Source: a virus. Taken from it: 64,000 bases of DNA. The stretch covers positions 1-64,000 of IMG/VR virus record IMGVR_UViG_3300032092_000005. The stretch is one strand, 5' to 3'. The notes beneath the pieces were generated by a model that was not told the DNA's origin, searched no databases, and was given only the letters and a program-made list of their open reading frames with translations. Made by a program: the position numbers and the translations under genes. Shown piece by piece: positions 1 to 8,798 of this stretch; the first letter of the stretch is position 1; each line of letters starts with the position of its first letter.

Positions 1-2
1 TA

Positions 3-491
3 GCTACACTAAACGCAATCAAAGATGACGAGGAACTATTGATGAAGATCAAGACGTTCAACAATTCAAAAGTCCGCCAGCAAAAACAAATCACAAATGT
101 CAGCAAGCACGTTTCGGAATTGATGCAATTCATTACCGACTACTATCAAAAAGAAGCTGATTCTAAAAAAACTGATAAGGGTAAGCTAGTGGCTACAGCA
201 AAGCGCGACAACATCCTCAAGTTCTTTTCACCTAAAAACAAAGTCCAACTAGAAAACATCTTCACACTAATGAATCTCATAGCAGAAGCTAAGTTGATTC
301 TAGTTAAGAAGATGGACGAAGTAAAAACACTAAACACATTTCTATTGACTAAAGATGGATATCAAGTCACTGGAGTTGAAGGCTATGTTGCTATCGATAA
401 GATCAAAGGCAATGCAGTCAAGCTAATTGATAGAATGCAGTTTAGCTATGCAAATTTTTCACCAAATATAATAAAGGGATGGCAAAGATGA
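3..491 (+). CDS. Conserved phage protein, C-terminal part (5' end outside window)
   Basis: The reading frame is open to the first bases of the window, upstream of the first possible start (TTG at 39), so the gene begins outside. The visible part is a lysine-rich helical protein ending in a segment with the pattern DRMQFSYANFSPNIIKGW, which I associate with a family common in marine T4-like phages (DUF6267 from memory, not checked). Function unknown. Its stop overlaps the start of the next gene (ATGA at 488-491), indicating translational coupling with the head-protein genes that follow. Confidence 0.75.
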   Translation, partial: ATLNAIKDDEELLMKIKTFNNSKVRQQKQITNVSKHVSELMQFITDYYQKEADSKKTDKGKLVATAKRDNILKFFSPKNKVQLENIFTLMNLIAEAKLILVKKMDEVKTLNTFLLTKDGYQVTGVEGYVAIDKIKGNAVKLIDRMQFSYANFSPNIIKGWQR

Positions 492-1306
492 AATCGTTCA
501 AAGAATATGGCGCGGTTGAAGAAGCAGCCGATGCGGGCCTTGCAGCTAAAGCAGCTAAGTCTGGCATTTCAATTGAAACACTGCGAAAAGTGTATCGCCG
601 TGGTGTTGCAGCATGGAATTCTGGGCATCGTCCAGGAACTACACCACAACAGTGGGGCATGGCACGTGTAAACTCTTACATCACAAAGGGTAAGGGCACA
701 TGGGGCGGCGCAGATAAAGACCTTCATGAAGCAGAAGTGCCAAAAGATAAAGAATCTGGATTACCTAAAAAATATGTTGCAGGACTTTCTGCATCTACTG
801 CAAAAGCTAGAGCAGCACATTTCGACAAAGCTGATAAATTATCAGACAAGGATCCAGAAGCATACAAGCCAGCGCCAGGCGATGCTACTGCAAAGACTAA
901 AGAATCTAAGCATACTAAAAAGTATCGTGAAATCTTTGGTGAAGATATGGACGAAGAAATCCACGAAGCGTGTTGGGCTGGATACAAACAAGTCGGTCTA
1001 AAGAAGAAGGGCGACAAGATGGTGCCTAACTGTGTGCCTGAATCTGGCGTTAAAGAAGCTACATATCAGGGCAAAGAAGTACCACTAAATAAACCTATGG
1101 CTGGAGACATTAAGAAGTCTAAGGTCTATGTTGATCCTGATGGTGACGGCAAAGCACAGAAAGTAAATTTCGGTGACAAAAACATGTCAATCAAAAAAGA
1201 TCAACCAGAAAGAAAGAAATCATATTGCGCACGTTCTAGTGGACAAGGCAATCTAACAGATAAGAGTAGTGCAAACTATTGGTCACGTAGAGCATGGGAT
1301 TGCTAA
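488..1306 (+). CDS. Putative internal head protein with capsid-targeting leader
   Basis: Start chosen at the second ATG (488): AAGGG at 474-478 is correctly spaced for it, it overlaps the upstream stop as ATGA, and it gives the leader MKSFKEYGAVEEA. This resembles T4 internal proteins (MKTYQEFIAEA), whose leader targets the prohead and is cut after Glu by the gp21 protease. Residues about 30-75 hold a domain (TPQQWGMARVNSYITKGKG) that recurs in the next gene. Later come a Cys-containing VGLKKKGDKMVPNCVPES motif and a C-terminal SYCARSSG...YWSRRAWDC motif seen in marine phage virion proteins. Molecular role unknown; packaging in the head is inferred. Confidence 0.7.
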   Translation: MKSFKEYGAVEEAADAGLAAKAAKSGISIETLRKVYRRGVAAWNSGHRPGTTPQQWGMARVNSYITKGKGTWGGADKDLHEAEVPKDKESGLPKKYVAGLSASTAKARAAHFDKADKLSDKDPEAYKPAPGDATAKTKESKHTKKYREIFGEDMDEEIHEACWAGYKQVGLKKKGDKMVPNCVPESGVKEATYQGKEVPLNKPMAGDIKKSKVYVDPDGDGKAQKVNFGDKNMSIKKDQPERKKSYCARSSGQGNLTDKSSANYWSRRAWDC

Positions 1307-1358
1307 AGCTTATTAATTCTGAGAACCCAACACTGTATTATAACAAGGCACCGAAACT

Positions 1359-1389
1359 TTGTCAAGTGAAATATAGGTAATTATAAATA
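1359..1389 (+). promoter_or_regulatory. Promoter candidate upstream of the nucleotidyltransferase gene
   Basis: TTGTCA (1359-1364), a 17-base spacer and TATAAA (1382-1387) form a good sigma70-type promoter. The same -10 reads TATAAATA (1382-1389), the T4 late consensus. A gp33-like factor is encoded at 63667, so late use is plausible. TATAAATA is expected several times by chance in a sequence this AT-rich, so the assignment rests on its intergenic place and the matching -35. Confidence 0.5.
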
Positions 1390-1460
1390 AAGATATCACA
1401 GTTAGGCTACGGCAAACCTGTACTATAATATAACGGATAAGTCTAAGGAAAACTCCAAGA

Positions 1461-3614
1461 ATGAAATCATTTAAGCAAGCATTTTCAACTTCTATCACAG
1501 AAGCGAAAAGCAAATCAAAAGTAGTTGTAGTCTATGGCGGTGGTTTTCAACCATTTCACGCAGGACACCTCAGCAGCTATACTCAAGCTAAAGCTAAATT
1601 CCGCACTCCAGACTTTTTCGTTGCGTCTAGTAACGATATCAAAGTTCGACCAATTCCATTTAAAGACAAAGAATTCTTAGCGCAGCAAGCTGGCGTTACG
1701 GATCGTTTCGTTCAAGTTGTCCAGCCTATCAATCCTATAGAGATTATGAAAGCGTATGACAAAGATACTGACATTCTAATTCTTGTTCGATCAGAACGTG
1801 ATCCGATGAAGTACACAAAGAAGGATGGCTCAGCAGCGTACTATCAACCATTCGTAAGCATCGATAAGTGTGAGTCATTTGAAAAACACGCATACATTTT
1901 TGTAACCAAGAAGTTCGACTTTAAGGTTGCAGGACAAGAAGCATTCTCTGGCAGTCAGATCAGAAAAATGTATTCCGAAGCAGATTCAGAAAATAGGGAC
2001 CAGATCATAAGCGACTTGTACCCAAAAGCAAAAAACAAAGCTAAAGTAAGAAAGCTTTTAGACAAATACATAGGAGGCGGAATGAAAGAAGAACACGAAA
2101 TTGAAGAAGCAAGAATGAGTGCTGCTGTAAAATTAAGCAGAGCGTGGGATAGACAAAAGGCTAAGAGTGACGCAAGTAGAAAGCGTGGAGAAGAATTGTT
2201 GAAGCCTAAGAAGCCAGCAGAAAGTTCCGAAACTAAAAAGAATGAGTTGAGTGAAGTTCTATCGTTATCAGCACGTAGAGCAAGAGGAATGCAATTCAGA
2301 AGAATGCAATCCAGAATTCAGACAGCAAAAAAACGCGCATCATTAAGATTTGCATCTCCAGAAAAACTTAATAATCGTGCAAGACGCGCAGCAATTAGAT
2401 TCCTCAAAGCGCGTGTAAGCAACAATAAAAGCTATGCAAGCATGTCTCCTGGTGAAAAAATAAACGTAGACAAAAGAGTTCAAAAAATGCTTCCGTCTGT
2501 AGGACGTATTGCATCTAGATTGTTGCCTCAAGTTAGAAATGCCGAAACGCAAAGAAAAACAAGTCAATCACAGGCAAAAGAATCTATTGATGTTAATCTA
2601 CAGTTCAAGACATTGTTCTCAGAAGCAGCAGATAAAGAAACTAGCCGTATTGATCAATTAGTTCGTATGGGTTTAGCTGACAAGAAGATGTTAAGTATCA
2701 TCAAGCAGGCAGTTGCTAAGTTAAAAAATGGTGACACACTAAACAACAATGAACGCAAAGCTACAAATGATCTATTGACAACACTCCTAGACATGGTAAC
2801 ATCAAGTGATGCATTGTTTAGAATGACGAAGGGTGAGTTGCAAAAAGAAGATTACAGTTATGAAGATGACGATTACTCCGATGCAGATAGCTACTATGAT
2901 GCAGCAGATAAAGCAGATGATGCTACTGATGGACTATACATGGCTAAAACTCAAGTCAATGCAATGATTGATGATGCAGAAGAAGTTCTTGCAATGCTAG
3001 ATGACATGGAAGAAGAGCCAGATGCATGGGTTCTATCTAAGGTCACACTTGCATATGACTATGTTTCTACAGTAAAAGACTATCTAGAGTTCAATTCGGA
3101 AGATGATTCGGAAGAAGATAATTCTGATGACGAAATGGATGATGAAGATATGTATGATGCAGTTTCTGGAATGTCTGAAGAAGATTTCGACAGCAGAGAA
3201 TCATACAGAGCATGGAACAGTCTATTCGAAAATAAGAATGCACTAAAGCAAAAGGCTGAGAAGTATGGCATTTCATTTGAAATCATTAGTGAAGTATACG
3301 CAAGAGGCATCGATTCTTGGGATGCAGAAATGAATGATACATTCACACCACAACAATGGGCATTTGCTAGAGTAAACTCATTCGTTGCTAGAGGTAATGG
3401 TAGCTGGAATACAGCAGACAAAGACTTAGCTGAGAAAGTTATGATCAATGAGAAGTTTTCAGATTCTATGGAATTTGGAACAGATTCGCTAAGAGCTAAA
3501 TACGCCAAAGACACTCCTGGTCAACAAGATAGTAAGCCAGCAGAATCATACAAAAAGAATTTAATTAAAAGTCTTGTAGCTAAGAAAACTGCAACACAAT
3601 CTACGGAGAAATAA
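1461..3614 (+). CDS. Nucleotidyltransferase-fold virion protein with capsid-targeting leader
   Basis: The leader MKSFKQAFSTSITEA ends in ITE/A (cut predicted after Glu14), an exact match to the T4 gp21 protease rule (L/I)xE/(A/G). A cytidylyltransferase/NMNAT-like domain follows: GGFQPFHAGH at residues 27-36 is the HxGH nucleotide site and SGSQIRKMY near residue 173 matches the family's C-terminal motif. Residues about 210-390 are very basic (many Arg/Lys) and may bind DNA; about 470-580 are very acidic. The C-terminus repeats the TPQQWAFARVNSFVARGNG domain of the preceding gene. Substrate unknown. Inferred to be packaged in the head and perhaps ejected with the DNA. Confidence 0.7.
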   Translation: MKSFKQAFSTSITEAKSKSKVVVVYGGGFQPFHAGHLSSYTQAKAKFRTPDFFVASSNDIKVRPIPFKDKEFLAQQAGVTDRFVQVVQPINPIEIMKAYDKDTDILILVRSERDPMKYTKKDGSAAYYQPFVSIDKCESFEKHAYIFVTKKFDFKVAGQEAFSGSQIRKMYSEADSENRDQIISDLYPKAKNKAKVRKLLDKYIGGGMKEEHEIEEARMSAAVKLSRAWDRQKAKSDASRKRGEELLKPKKPAESSETKKNELSEVLSLSARRARGMQFRRMQSRIQTAKKRASLRFASPEKLNNRARRAAIRFLKARVSNNKSYASMSPGEKINVDKRVQKMLPSVGRIASRLLPQVRNAETQRKTSQSQAKESIDVNLQFKTLFSEAADKETSRIDQLVRMGLADKKMLSIIKQAVAKLKNGDTLNNNERKATNDLLTTLLDMVTSSDALFRMTKGELQKEDYSYEDDDYSDADSYYDAADKADDATDGLYMAKTQVNAMIDDAEEVLAMLDDMEEEPDAWVLSKVTLAYDYVSTVKDYLEFNSEDDSEEDNSDDEMDDEDMYDAVSGMSEEDFDSRESYRAWNSLFENKNALKQKAEKYGISFEIISEVYARGIDSWDAEMNDTFTPQQWAFARVNSFVARGNGSWNTADKDLAEKVMINEKFSDSMEFGTDSLRAKYAKDTPGQQDSKPAESYKKNLIKSLVAKKTATQSTEK

Positions 3615-3615
3615 A

Positions 3616-5910
3616 ATGGCAGATTTAAAAACACAATTTGGATTTACAGATAGTCTATTTGACGCAATCAATGAAGTAAAAAAAGCTTCAGGTACTAGTC
3701 TTGCTGGCGCTGATGCGCAGATCAAAAGAGCAAAAGCAAATTTAGATGCGGCAGAATTAAGAGCAAGCCATGAAAAAGAACGCGAAAAAGTTCAAAAGAA
3801 AAAAGAATCTCTCCGTACAGAAGAAGTTGAAGAAACCTCAGAAAAGTTTGATCCTCTTAAGCACGTTAAGAATCCTACATCAGGCGAAAAGAAAGCAGCT
3901 AAAGATGTAAAGCGTAGTAGTTATGCTGACCGTGCAGCTATGTTAAAATCAGCACAAGCAGGCGGTAGACTGAAAGAAGAAGAAGAAGTTGAAGAAGAAA
4001 GTCACCAGTCTAAGACTACAATGAAGCACATTAACAATCCAAATGCTGCTGAAAAGAAAGCTGCTAAAGATATCAAGCCTGGTATTAAAGGTGTTAAAGA
4101 TAGATTGGATATGCTCAAAGCTGCAAAGGCACGCGGCGCTTTGAAAGAAGAAGAGCTAGAAGAATCGTTTAGTCCTTCACAAATTGCAGCACTGAAAAAA
4201 GAATACTCTAAGATTAATGGTATTGATCCTTCAAGCGATAACTACAAAAAGCTAATCGCTATGCTAGACAAATTAGACTTAGCTTCATTGAAGTCACTAG
4301 CTGGCGCTGATATCAAGTTTGTTTCTAGTCTTGCTAAGAATCGTGTTATGAGAAAGAGCATGAAGAAAGAAGAAGTTGAGATTGAAGAGGGCACTGGCGA
4401 TCTAAAACCAGGATGGATGCTAAAGAAAGATCCAGAGTTGGCTAAGAAAGTAAAAGAAAAACAAGACTTAGCTAAGAAACGAGAAGCTTCATACGGCGAC
4501 AAGTCTGCTGGAAAGTCTGTAGCAGAAGGCATCATGGACAAGATCAAGGCAGTAAAGCGTGGTATGGATGCTAAAGCTAAAGCTGATGATCATTTTGACA
4601 AAGCTGGTGATCCAAAAAATCCAAATAAATCTAAAGACTTGAAACGCGCAGTTAAGTACCATAACTTAGTCAACAAAGAAGAGACTGAGATTGAAGAAGA
4701 ATTGTCTCCGGCACAAAAAGCAATTGATAAGAACAAGAATGGTAAGATTGATGGGACTGACTTGGCACATCTACGTAGCAAAAAGAAACAACCTCAAGGT
4801 GCCGAATTTGCTGCTGCAAGACGCAAAGAAAGAATGGCATCAAATGGTCGTATGGATGAAGAAGTTAAAGTTGGAGACAAAGTTAGCTTTGATCATGAGA
4901 TGAAAGCGATTCCTGGCAAGACTATGAAAAAGATAGGAACAGTACACAAAGTTGAAGACGGCACTGTACACATTAAAGTTAAAGATAAATATGGCGTGAT
5001 AACTCATAAGAAAAGTGCAAGCGAACTAACTAAAGAAGAGTTTGAGTCTATTGACGAAGCGCCAAAGTACGACAACAAATATACAATCTATCACAAAGAC
5101 TATTCTAGCGCAGTTCAACATGCAGCAGTTCATGCTGGCAAACAAGGTTATGAAATCGACCATGATGATTGGGACCGTGTAGTTGCAATGGGTCCTAAGA
5201 AGCCTTCTGCTGGCAAGACAAATATTTTAAATGTGTCGCTAAAGAAAGACGGCAAAGAATCTAAGAAGAAACTTCATATGCAAGTCTACAATATGGACAA
5301 CAAAGGCTATGAGTTAAATACATACGTTGAAGAGATGGAGCAAGGTGTGGCAGAAGGCTTAATAAAAGATATCAAGCGTTTGGCTACAGGTAAAGATGTT
5401 AAGAGTCGTGCTGGACAAGAAATAGCCAAATCACAAGATGCCAGTATGAAAGGCGATACTAAAACTTCTAAAAAGCATTTTGGCCGTTTTGACAAGTTAG
5501 ATAAGTTAGCAAATAAAGAGCAAGGTGTGGCGGAAGAAGTTCAAGAATTAGATGAGTTGAACAAAGACACTGTATATTCATACGCAAAGAAGTCTGAAAA
5601 AGATCAAGATGATCAAGAGAAAAAAATGGATAAAGCATTCAAAGCTAATGATCCAAAAAAAGCTAATGATGCAGGCAGAAAGTTTCTGAATAGATTAAAA
5701 GGTTCAGAACGTGCTGAGAAAAGATTGAACAAAGAAGAAGTTGAACTAGACGAAGCAGCAAAGCAGCCTACAAAAAGATTCAAAGATATGAAAAAGAAAA
5801 ACACTGCTGGAACTAAATCGGAAGAAGGCGCAAGCAAAAAAGGTGAACCTTTAAGCGGCAAGAAAGAAGCTATCGAAGTTAATCCAGAATTGCATAAGAA
5901 TCAAAAGTAA
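3616..5910 (+). CDS. Lys/Glu-rich repeat protein, probable internal head or scaffold protein
   Basis: A 764-residue, extremely charged protein (Lys, Glu, Ala). Two related blocks near residues 76-120 and 135-178 share the pattern KH-NP--xEKKAAKD and both end in KEEE. An EF-hand-like loop DKNKNGKIDGTD lies at about 371-382. Runs such as IEEG (about 257) and VAEG (about 302 and 578) look like T4 gp21-type cleavage sites, so the protein may be cut into several peptides during head maturation. It lies two bases after the previous gene. It lacks the MKSFK leader. Composition alone would also fit a non-virion disordered protein. Confidence 0.6.
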   Translation: MADLKTQFGFTDSLFDAINEVKKASGTSLAGADAQIKRAKANLDAAELRASHEKEREKVQKKKESLRTEEVEETSEKFDPLKHVKNPTSGEKKAAKDVKRSSYADRAAMLKSAQAGGRLKEEEEVEEESHQSKTTMKHINNPNAAEKKAAKDIKPGIKGVKDRLDMLKAAKARGALKEEELEESFSPSQIAALKKEYSKINGIDPSSDNYKKLIAMLDKLDLASLKSLAGADIKFVSSLAKNRVMRKSMKKEEVEIEEGTGDLKPGWMLKKDPELAKKVKEKQDLAKKREASYGDKSAGKSVAEGIMDKIKAVKRGMDAKAKADDHFDKAGDPKNPNKSKDLKRAVKYHNLVNKEETEIEEELSPAQKAIDKNKNGKIDGTDLAHLRSKKKQPQGAEFAAARRKERMASNGRMDEEVKVGDKVSFDHEMKAIPGKTMKKIGTVHKVEDGTVHIKVKDKYGVITHKKSASELTKEEFESIDEAPKYDNKYTIYHKDYSSAVQHAAVHAGKQGYEIDHDDWDRVVAMGPKKPSAGKTNILNVSLKKDGKESKKKLHMQVYNMDNKGYELNTYVEEMEQGVAEGLIKDIKRLATGKDVKSRAGQEIAKSQDASMKGDTKTSKKHFGRFDKLDKLANKEQGVAEEVQELDELNKDTVYSYAKKSEKDQDDQEKKMDKAFKANDPKKANDAGRKFLNRLKGSERAEKRLNKEEVELDEAAKQPTKRFKDMKKKNTAGTKSEEGASKKGEPLSGKKEAIEVNPELHKNQK

Positions 5911-6401
5911 TGGACAAGCTGCCGCAGATATACTGTGACATGGACCAAGTCCTTGTCAATCTCATTGGAGGAGCTAACGAAGTCTTACGTGCGCGTGGAC
6001 TTCCAAACTTTCCTGAAGCAGATAAAGAAGAAAAGTGGAATGCACTAAAAAGCGTTCCTAAGTTTTGGGCTAATTTAAAGCCAATGCCTGACGGCCTTTT
6101 ATTATGGAAATTCATTCGTCAACACAATGCGTGGATTCTGTCTACGCCTTCAAGACGTATGGAAACGTGTAGACCTGAAAAGATTGAGTGGGTCAGAAAA
6201 AACCTAGGTAATGTCGAGCATATTTATTTGGTACCAAGAGAAGACAAGCAAAAATTTGCAATGACTGAAGATGGTAAACCAAATCTATTGATTGACGATC
6301 ACATTAAAAACATTAATGAATGGGAATCAAAAGGTGGTATAGGTATTCGTCATATAAATACAATGAAGACAATTTCACAACTAAGAAAATTAGGATACTA
6401 A
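5910..6401 (+). CDS. HAD-family 5'(3')-deoxyribonucleotidase-like phosphatase
   Basis: CDMDQVL near the N-terminus carries the two HAD aspartates (D10, D12); NLLIDDHIKNINEW near the C-terminus is the metal-binding motif, and the 163-residue length fits the deoxyribonucleotidase (NT5C) type. Such enzymes dephosphorylate (deoxy)nucleoside monophosphates, which fits the nucleotide-metabolism genes elsewhere in the window. Start ATG overlaps the upstream stop (TAATG). A second, different HAD gene lies at 47298. Exact substrate not predictable. Confidence 0.75.
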   Translation: MDKLPQIYCDMDQVLVNLIGGANEVLRARGLPNFPEADKEEKWNALKSVPKFWANLKPMPDGLLLWKFIRQHNAWILSTPSRRMETCRPEKIEWVRKNLGNVEHIYLVPREDKQKFAMTEDGKPNLLIDDHIKNINEWESKGGIGIRHINTMKTISQLRKLGY

Positions 6402-6416
6402 TAAAAGGAGAACACC

Positions 6417-6896
6417 ATGGCACTATGGGGAAAAAGAGATAGATACAGCATCACTGGTACTGCAAACGCAGTTCTAGGATCAGCTACAGTAACAGGTAAC
6501 GCAGCAGCAATTTTTACTACAGAAATTGAAGGCCGCGATAGCTTGTATATTAATGGCACACACGTTAAAGTTGAGTCTGTTACGGCAGCAAACACACTAA
6601 CATTGTCTACAGCATGGCCATCAGCTAATGCATCTGCACAGACTATTTTCGGGCAAGATTCGCCTAAAGATATTCAGTTTGATGATATTGCTAACATCTA
6701 TGGCGTTGACTTAACAGAAGCTCAAGTTGTAGCTAACCGCGCAAAAGGTTTAAACACACCAGGCTGGGTTCGCTATAAGACATACACAGATATGCATGGT
6801 GTTACACGCCACAAAGCAGAATCACTTGTTGTTATGAGAAGCATGACACAAGCAGTTGCAAGCGATTCTGAAGATACAGTTGCAGCAGATAGCTAA
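6417..6896 (+). CDS. Putative virion structural protein
   Basis: A 159-residue protein rich in Ala, Thr, Ser and short beta-prone segments (LYINGTHVKVESVTAANTL), ending in an acidic tail. The opening MALWGKRDRYSITGTA and the overall pattern are familiar from small structural proteins of marine T4-like phages. A strong ribosome site (AAAGGAGAACACC) precedes the ATG, consistent with high expression. It sits between head genes and another beta-rich protein. No catalytic motif seen. Confidence 0.55.
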   Translation: MALWGKRDRYSITGTANAVLGSATVTGNAAAIFTTEIEGRDSLYINGTHVKVESVTAANTLTLSTAWPSANASAQTIFGQDSPKDIQFDDIANIYGVDLTEAQVVANRAKGLNTPGWVRYKTYTDMHGVTRHKAESLVVMRSMTQAVASDSEDTVAADS

Positions 6897-6969
6897 AATT
6901 ACATAATTGGTCCGAGTCCCGGAGTAGAATTCCCATTTAATTGGGTTTAAATAATAAGGAAGAAATAAA

Positions 6970-7392
6970 ATGGCAGATAAAAAAGTAACGGCGCTCACTG
7001 CGCTAACGGCAGCATCCAATAACGACATTCTTTTGATTGTAGATGATCCTCTGGGAACACCAATCTCTAAGAAGATTACTGTAGAAAATGTATTTGGTAA
7101 CACAACAAAAACTGACTTAGTTAAGTTTAATGTTGGTTCATCTAATACTAATCTTAGTGGAACAGCATTGAATTTATGGCCGATGGGTGGTCCAACATCC
7201 AATGTAACCGTTCAAGGATCATTAGCTATTGCTAACTCTGGTGTATTGAGAATTAATAGTTCTACGACACCATCGTCAAACAATACTGCTACTGCTGGAT
7301 GGACTGTTGGTCAGATTGGATGGGATGCAAACTATCTTTATGTTGCAGTGTCATCTTCAGTGATTAAAAGATTTACTGCAAATACATTCTAA
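6970..7392 (+). CDS. Putative virion fibre or decoration protein
   Basis: A 140-residue beta-rich protein. The opening KKVTALTALTAASNNDILLI and the C-terminal GWTVGQIGWDANYLYVAVS with a final KRFTANTF are patterns seen in phage tail-fibre or head-fibre proteins, where the C-terminal part commonly ends a trimeric fibre. Good ribosome site (AAGGAAG). A TTTAAATA sequence 17 bases upstream resembles a T4 late promoter but is weak evidence. Which fibre it belongs to cannot be told. Confidence 0.55.
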   Translation: MADKKVTALTALTAASNNDILLIVDDPLGTPISKKITVENVFGNTTKTDLVKFNVGSSNTNLSGTALNLWPMGGPTSNVTVQGSLAIANSGVLRINSSTTPSSNNTATAGWTVGQIGWDANYLYVAVSSSVIKRFTANTF

Positions 7393-7398
7393 TACATT

Positions 7399-7749
7399 AT
7401 GTTATGCGATGAAGATTTTGATATCTACGCAATAAACAACTATCAAAATCCAAACTGTGTTTCGGTGTTAGAGTTTCTTGATGACTTAAATAGAATTAAG
7501 TACGTCAAGAGGCTCATAAACAAGTACGTAGATAAAGGCGAGTTGAGAGAAAGACTGATACTTAATCATATCATATTTCTCGCAAACGTTTTTGGGCCCG
7601 AAGCGACTGTTGCTATGTTAAGATATAAAGTTGAGAGCGAGAGTCATCCTGTTCTCAATTCATTCTTAAAATTTTTGAAATATTCTGATTCGAATGACAC
7701 TGGTCCATTAGATGATCAGCTTTTAGAAACATTAAAGAAGACGGTATAA
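7399..7749 (+). CDS. Conserved phage protein of unknown function
   Basis: An all-helical 116-residue protein with the pattern LINKYVDKGELRERLILNHIIFLANVFGPEATVAML. I recognise this pattern from small proteins conserved in marine T4-like phages near head genes, without a known function (DUF7207 from memory). It overlaps the next gene's start by one base, so the two are translationally coupled. Confidence 0.6.
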   Translation: MLCDEDFDIYAINNYQNPNCVSVLEFLDDLNRIKYVKRLINKYVDKGELRERLILNHIIFLANVFGPEATVAMLRYKVESESHPVLNSFLKFLKYSDSNDTGPLDDQLLETLKKTV

Positions 7750-8795
7750 TGGCAAATTTAGTAGACATTTACATAGTTTATAGAGTTCTAAGAAAACTCA
7801 CTACACCATTCACAGAATGGCCTGCATTTGCTGCGGGCGTGATTGATGCTGAAGGAAACATTCTTAAGAAGTCTAAAGACAGAAATACTGTAGATGAAAT
7901 GGACTCATTTACTCCTCTAGATGTAATGGTACTTAAGCTAAAGAGGATTCTTGCTAAAGTGCCAGGTGGTCAGACTAAGTTTGCAACATATGCAGCAGCA
8001 TTGCTTCTAATCAAAGAAGACAAGTCATTGACAGAAGAAAACGTAGAGCAGAGATTTTCTGAGTACATTTCTTCCGATATGATCAATGAAGACATTGCTA
8101 ATGCAGTTGGTACTGGTAACATTGCAGGAACTACAGGTGATCCTCCTGGCGGTAGTAAAGTCATGATGCGTAGATTCGCAAAGAATGACGTATTCGTTGT
8201 TGACGCAAAAAAGTTTAATCAAGCTAGATTCGGTAAGAAGAAGTATCACAAGTACGAAACCTATGTAGGCAATGATGAAGTTGGTAATGCTATTCGTGTC
8301 TACGGGCGTAAGTATCCAAAAAGACCAATCATCATTCAGGATGAGTTGACTGGCGCAATGACATTCTTGCGCCATGGTCGTTCTGGCATGTTCACTGAAG
8401 CATGGATTGAGCCTAAGAAAGCTCCTGTCGCTAAAGAAGTAACTCCAGAAGACTTAAAGAATATTGAAGCTTATGCAGATAAGCTATTCAAAGCAGTAGG
8501 AATTGATGTTGCATTCACTAAACATTTTTTAGACAGAGTAAATGATGCGAGAAATAAAACACAAATTACGCCAACGGAACTGACAAATATGTTCAGAAAA
8601 TCCTATGGCAAATATGGTAAGAAAATCGCAGAGCTTGGACCAGATGCTGAAGCAGTCATTAATGATATGCAGTCAAACATCAATATGCCGTTTGTATTGA
8701 AGTTGGATCCAAGAAGCCAAGAACTTGATTTAGTAGCAAAAACAGTCATGCGTAAAAAGAACTTTATGACGCCTGACACTAAACTAAGCGTATAA
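7749..8795 (+). CDS. Conserved phage protein, probable internal virion protein
   Basis: A 348-residue protein. The N-terminal part (MANLVDIYIVYRVLRKLTTP... KRILAKVPGGQTKFATYAAALLLIKE) is a pattern conserved in marine T4-like phages. The C-terminal 100 residues start with FTKHFLDRVNDAR, an H-x2-DR arrangement that recalls small RNase-like (BECR-fold) domains; this is only a resemblance. Coupled to the gene upstream and followed by another leader-bearing protein, so a head location is inferred. Function unknown. Confidence 0.55.
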   Translation: MANLVDIYIVYRVLRKLTTPFTEWPAFAAGVIDAEGNILKKSKDRNTVDEMDSFTPLDVMVLKLKRILAKVPGGQTKFATYAAALLLIKEDKSLTEENVEQRFSEYISSDMINEDIANAVGTGNIAGTTGDPPGGSKVMMRRFAKNDVFVVDAKKFNQARFGKKKYHKYETYVGNDEVGNAIRVYGRKYPKRPIIIQDELTGAMTFLRHGRSGMFTEAWIEPKKAPVAKEVTPEDLKNIEAYADKLFKAVGIDVAFTKHFLDRVNDARNKTQITPTELTNMFRKSYGKYGKKIAELGPDAEAVINDMQSNINMPFVLKLDPRSQELDLVAKTVMRKKNFMTPDTKLSV

Positions 8796-8798
8796 GAT

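Noticed and set aside
1382-1389. TATAAATA as proof of a T4 late promoter
   Set aside because: About eight such octamers are expected by chance in 64 kb of this composition on both strands, and another at 54052 overlaps a stop codon. Kept only as a candidate with sigma70 alternative.
6932-6945. CCCATTTAATTGGG as a terminator between the two structural genes
   Set aside because: Only four pairs and no T-tract.
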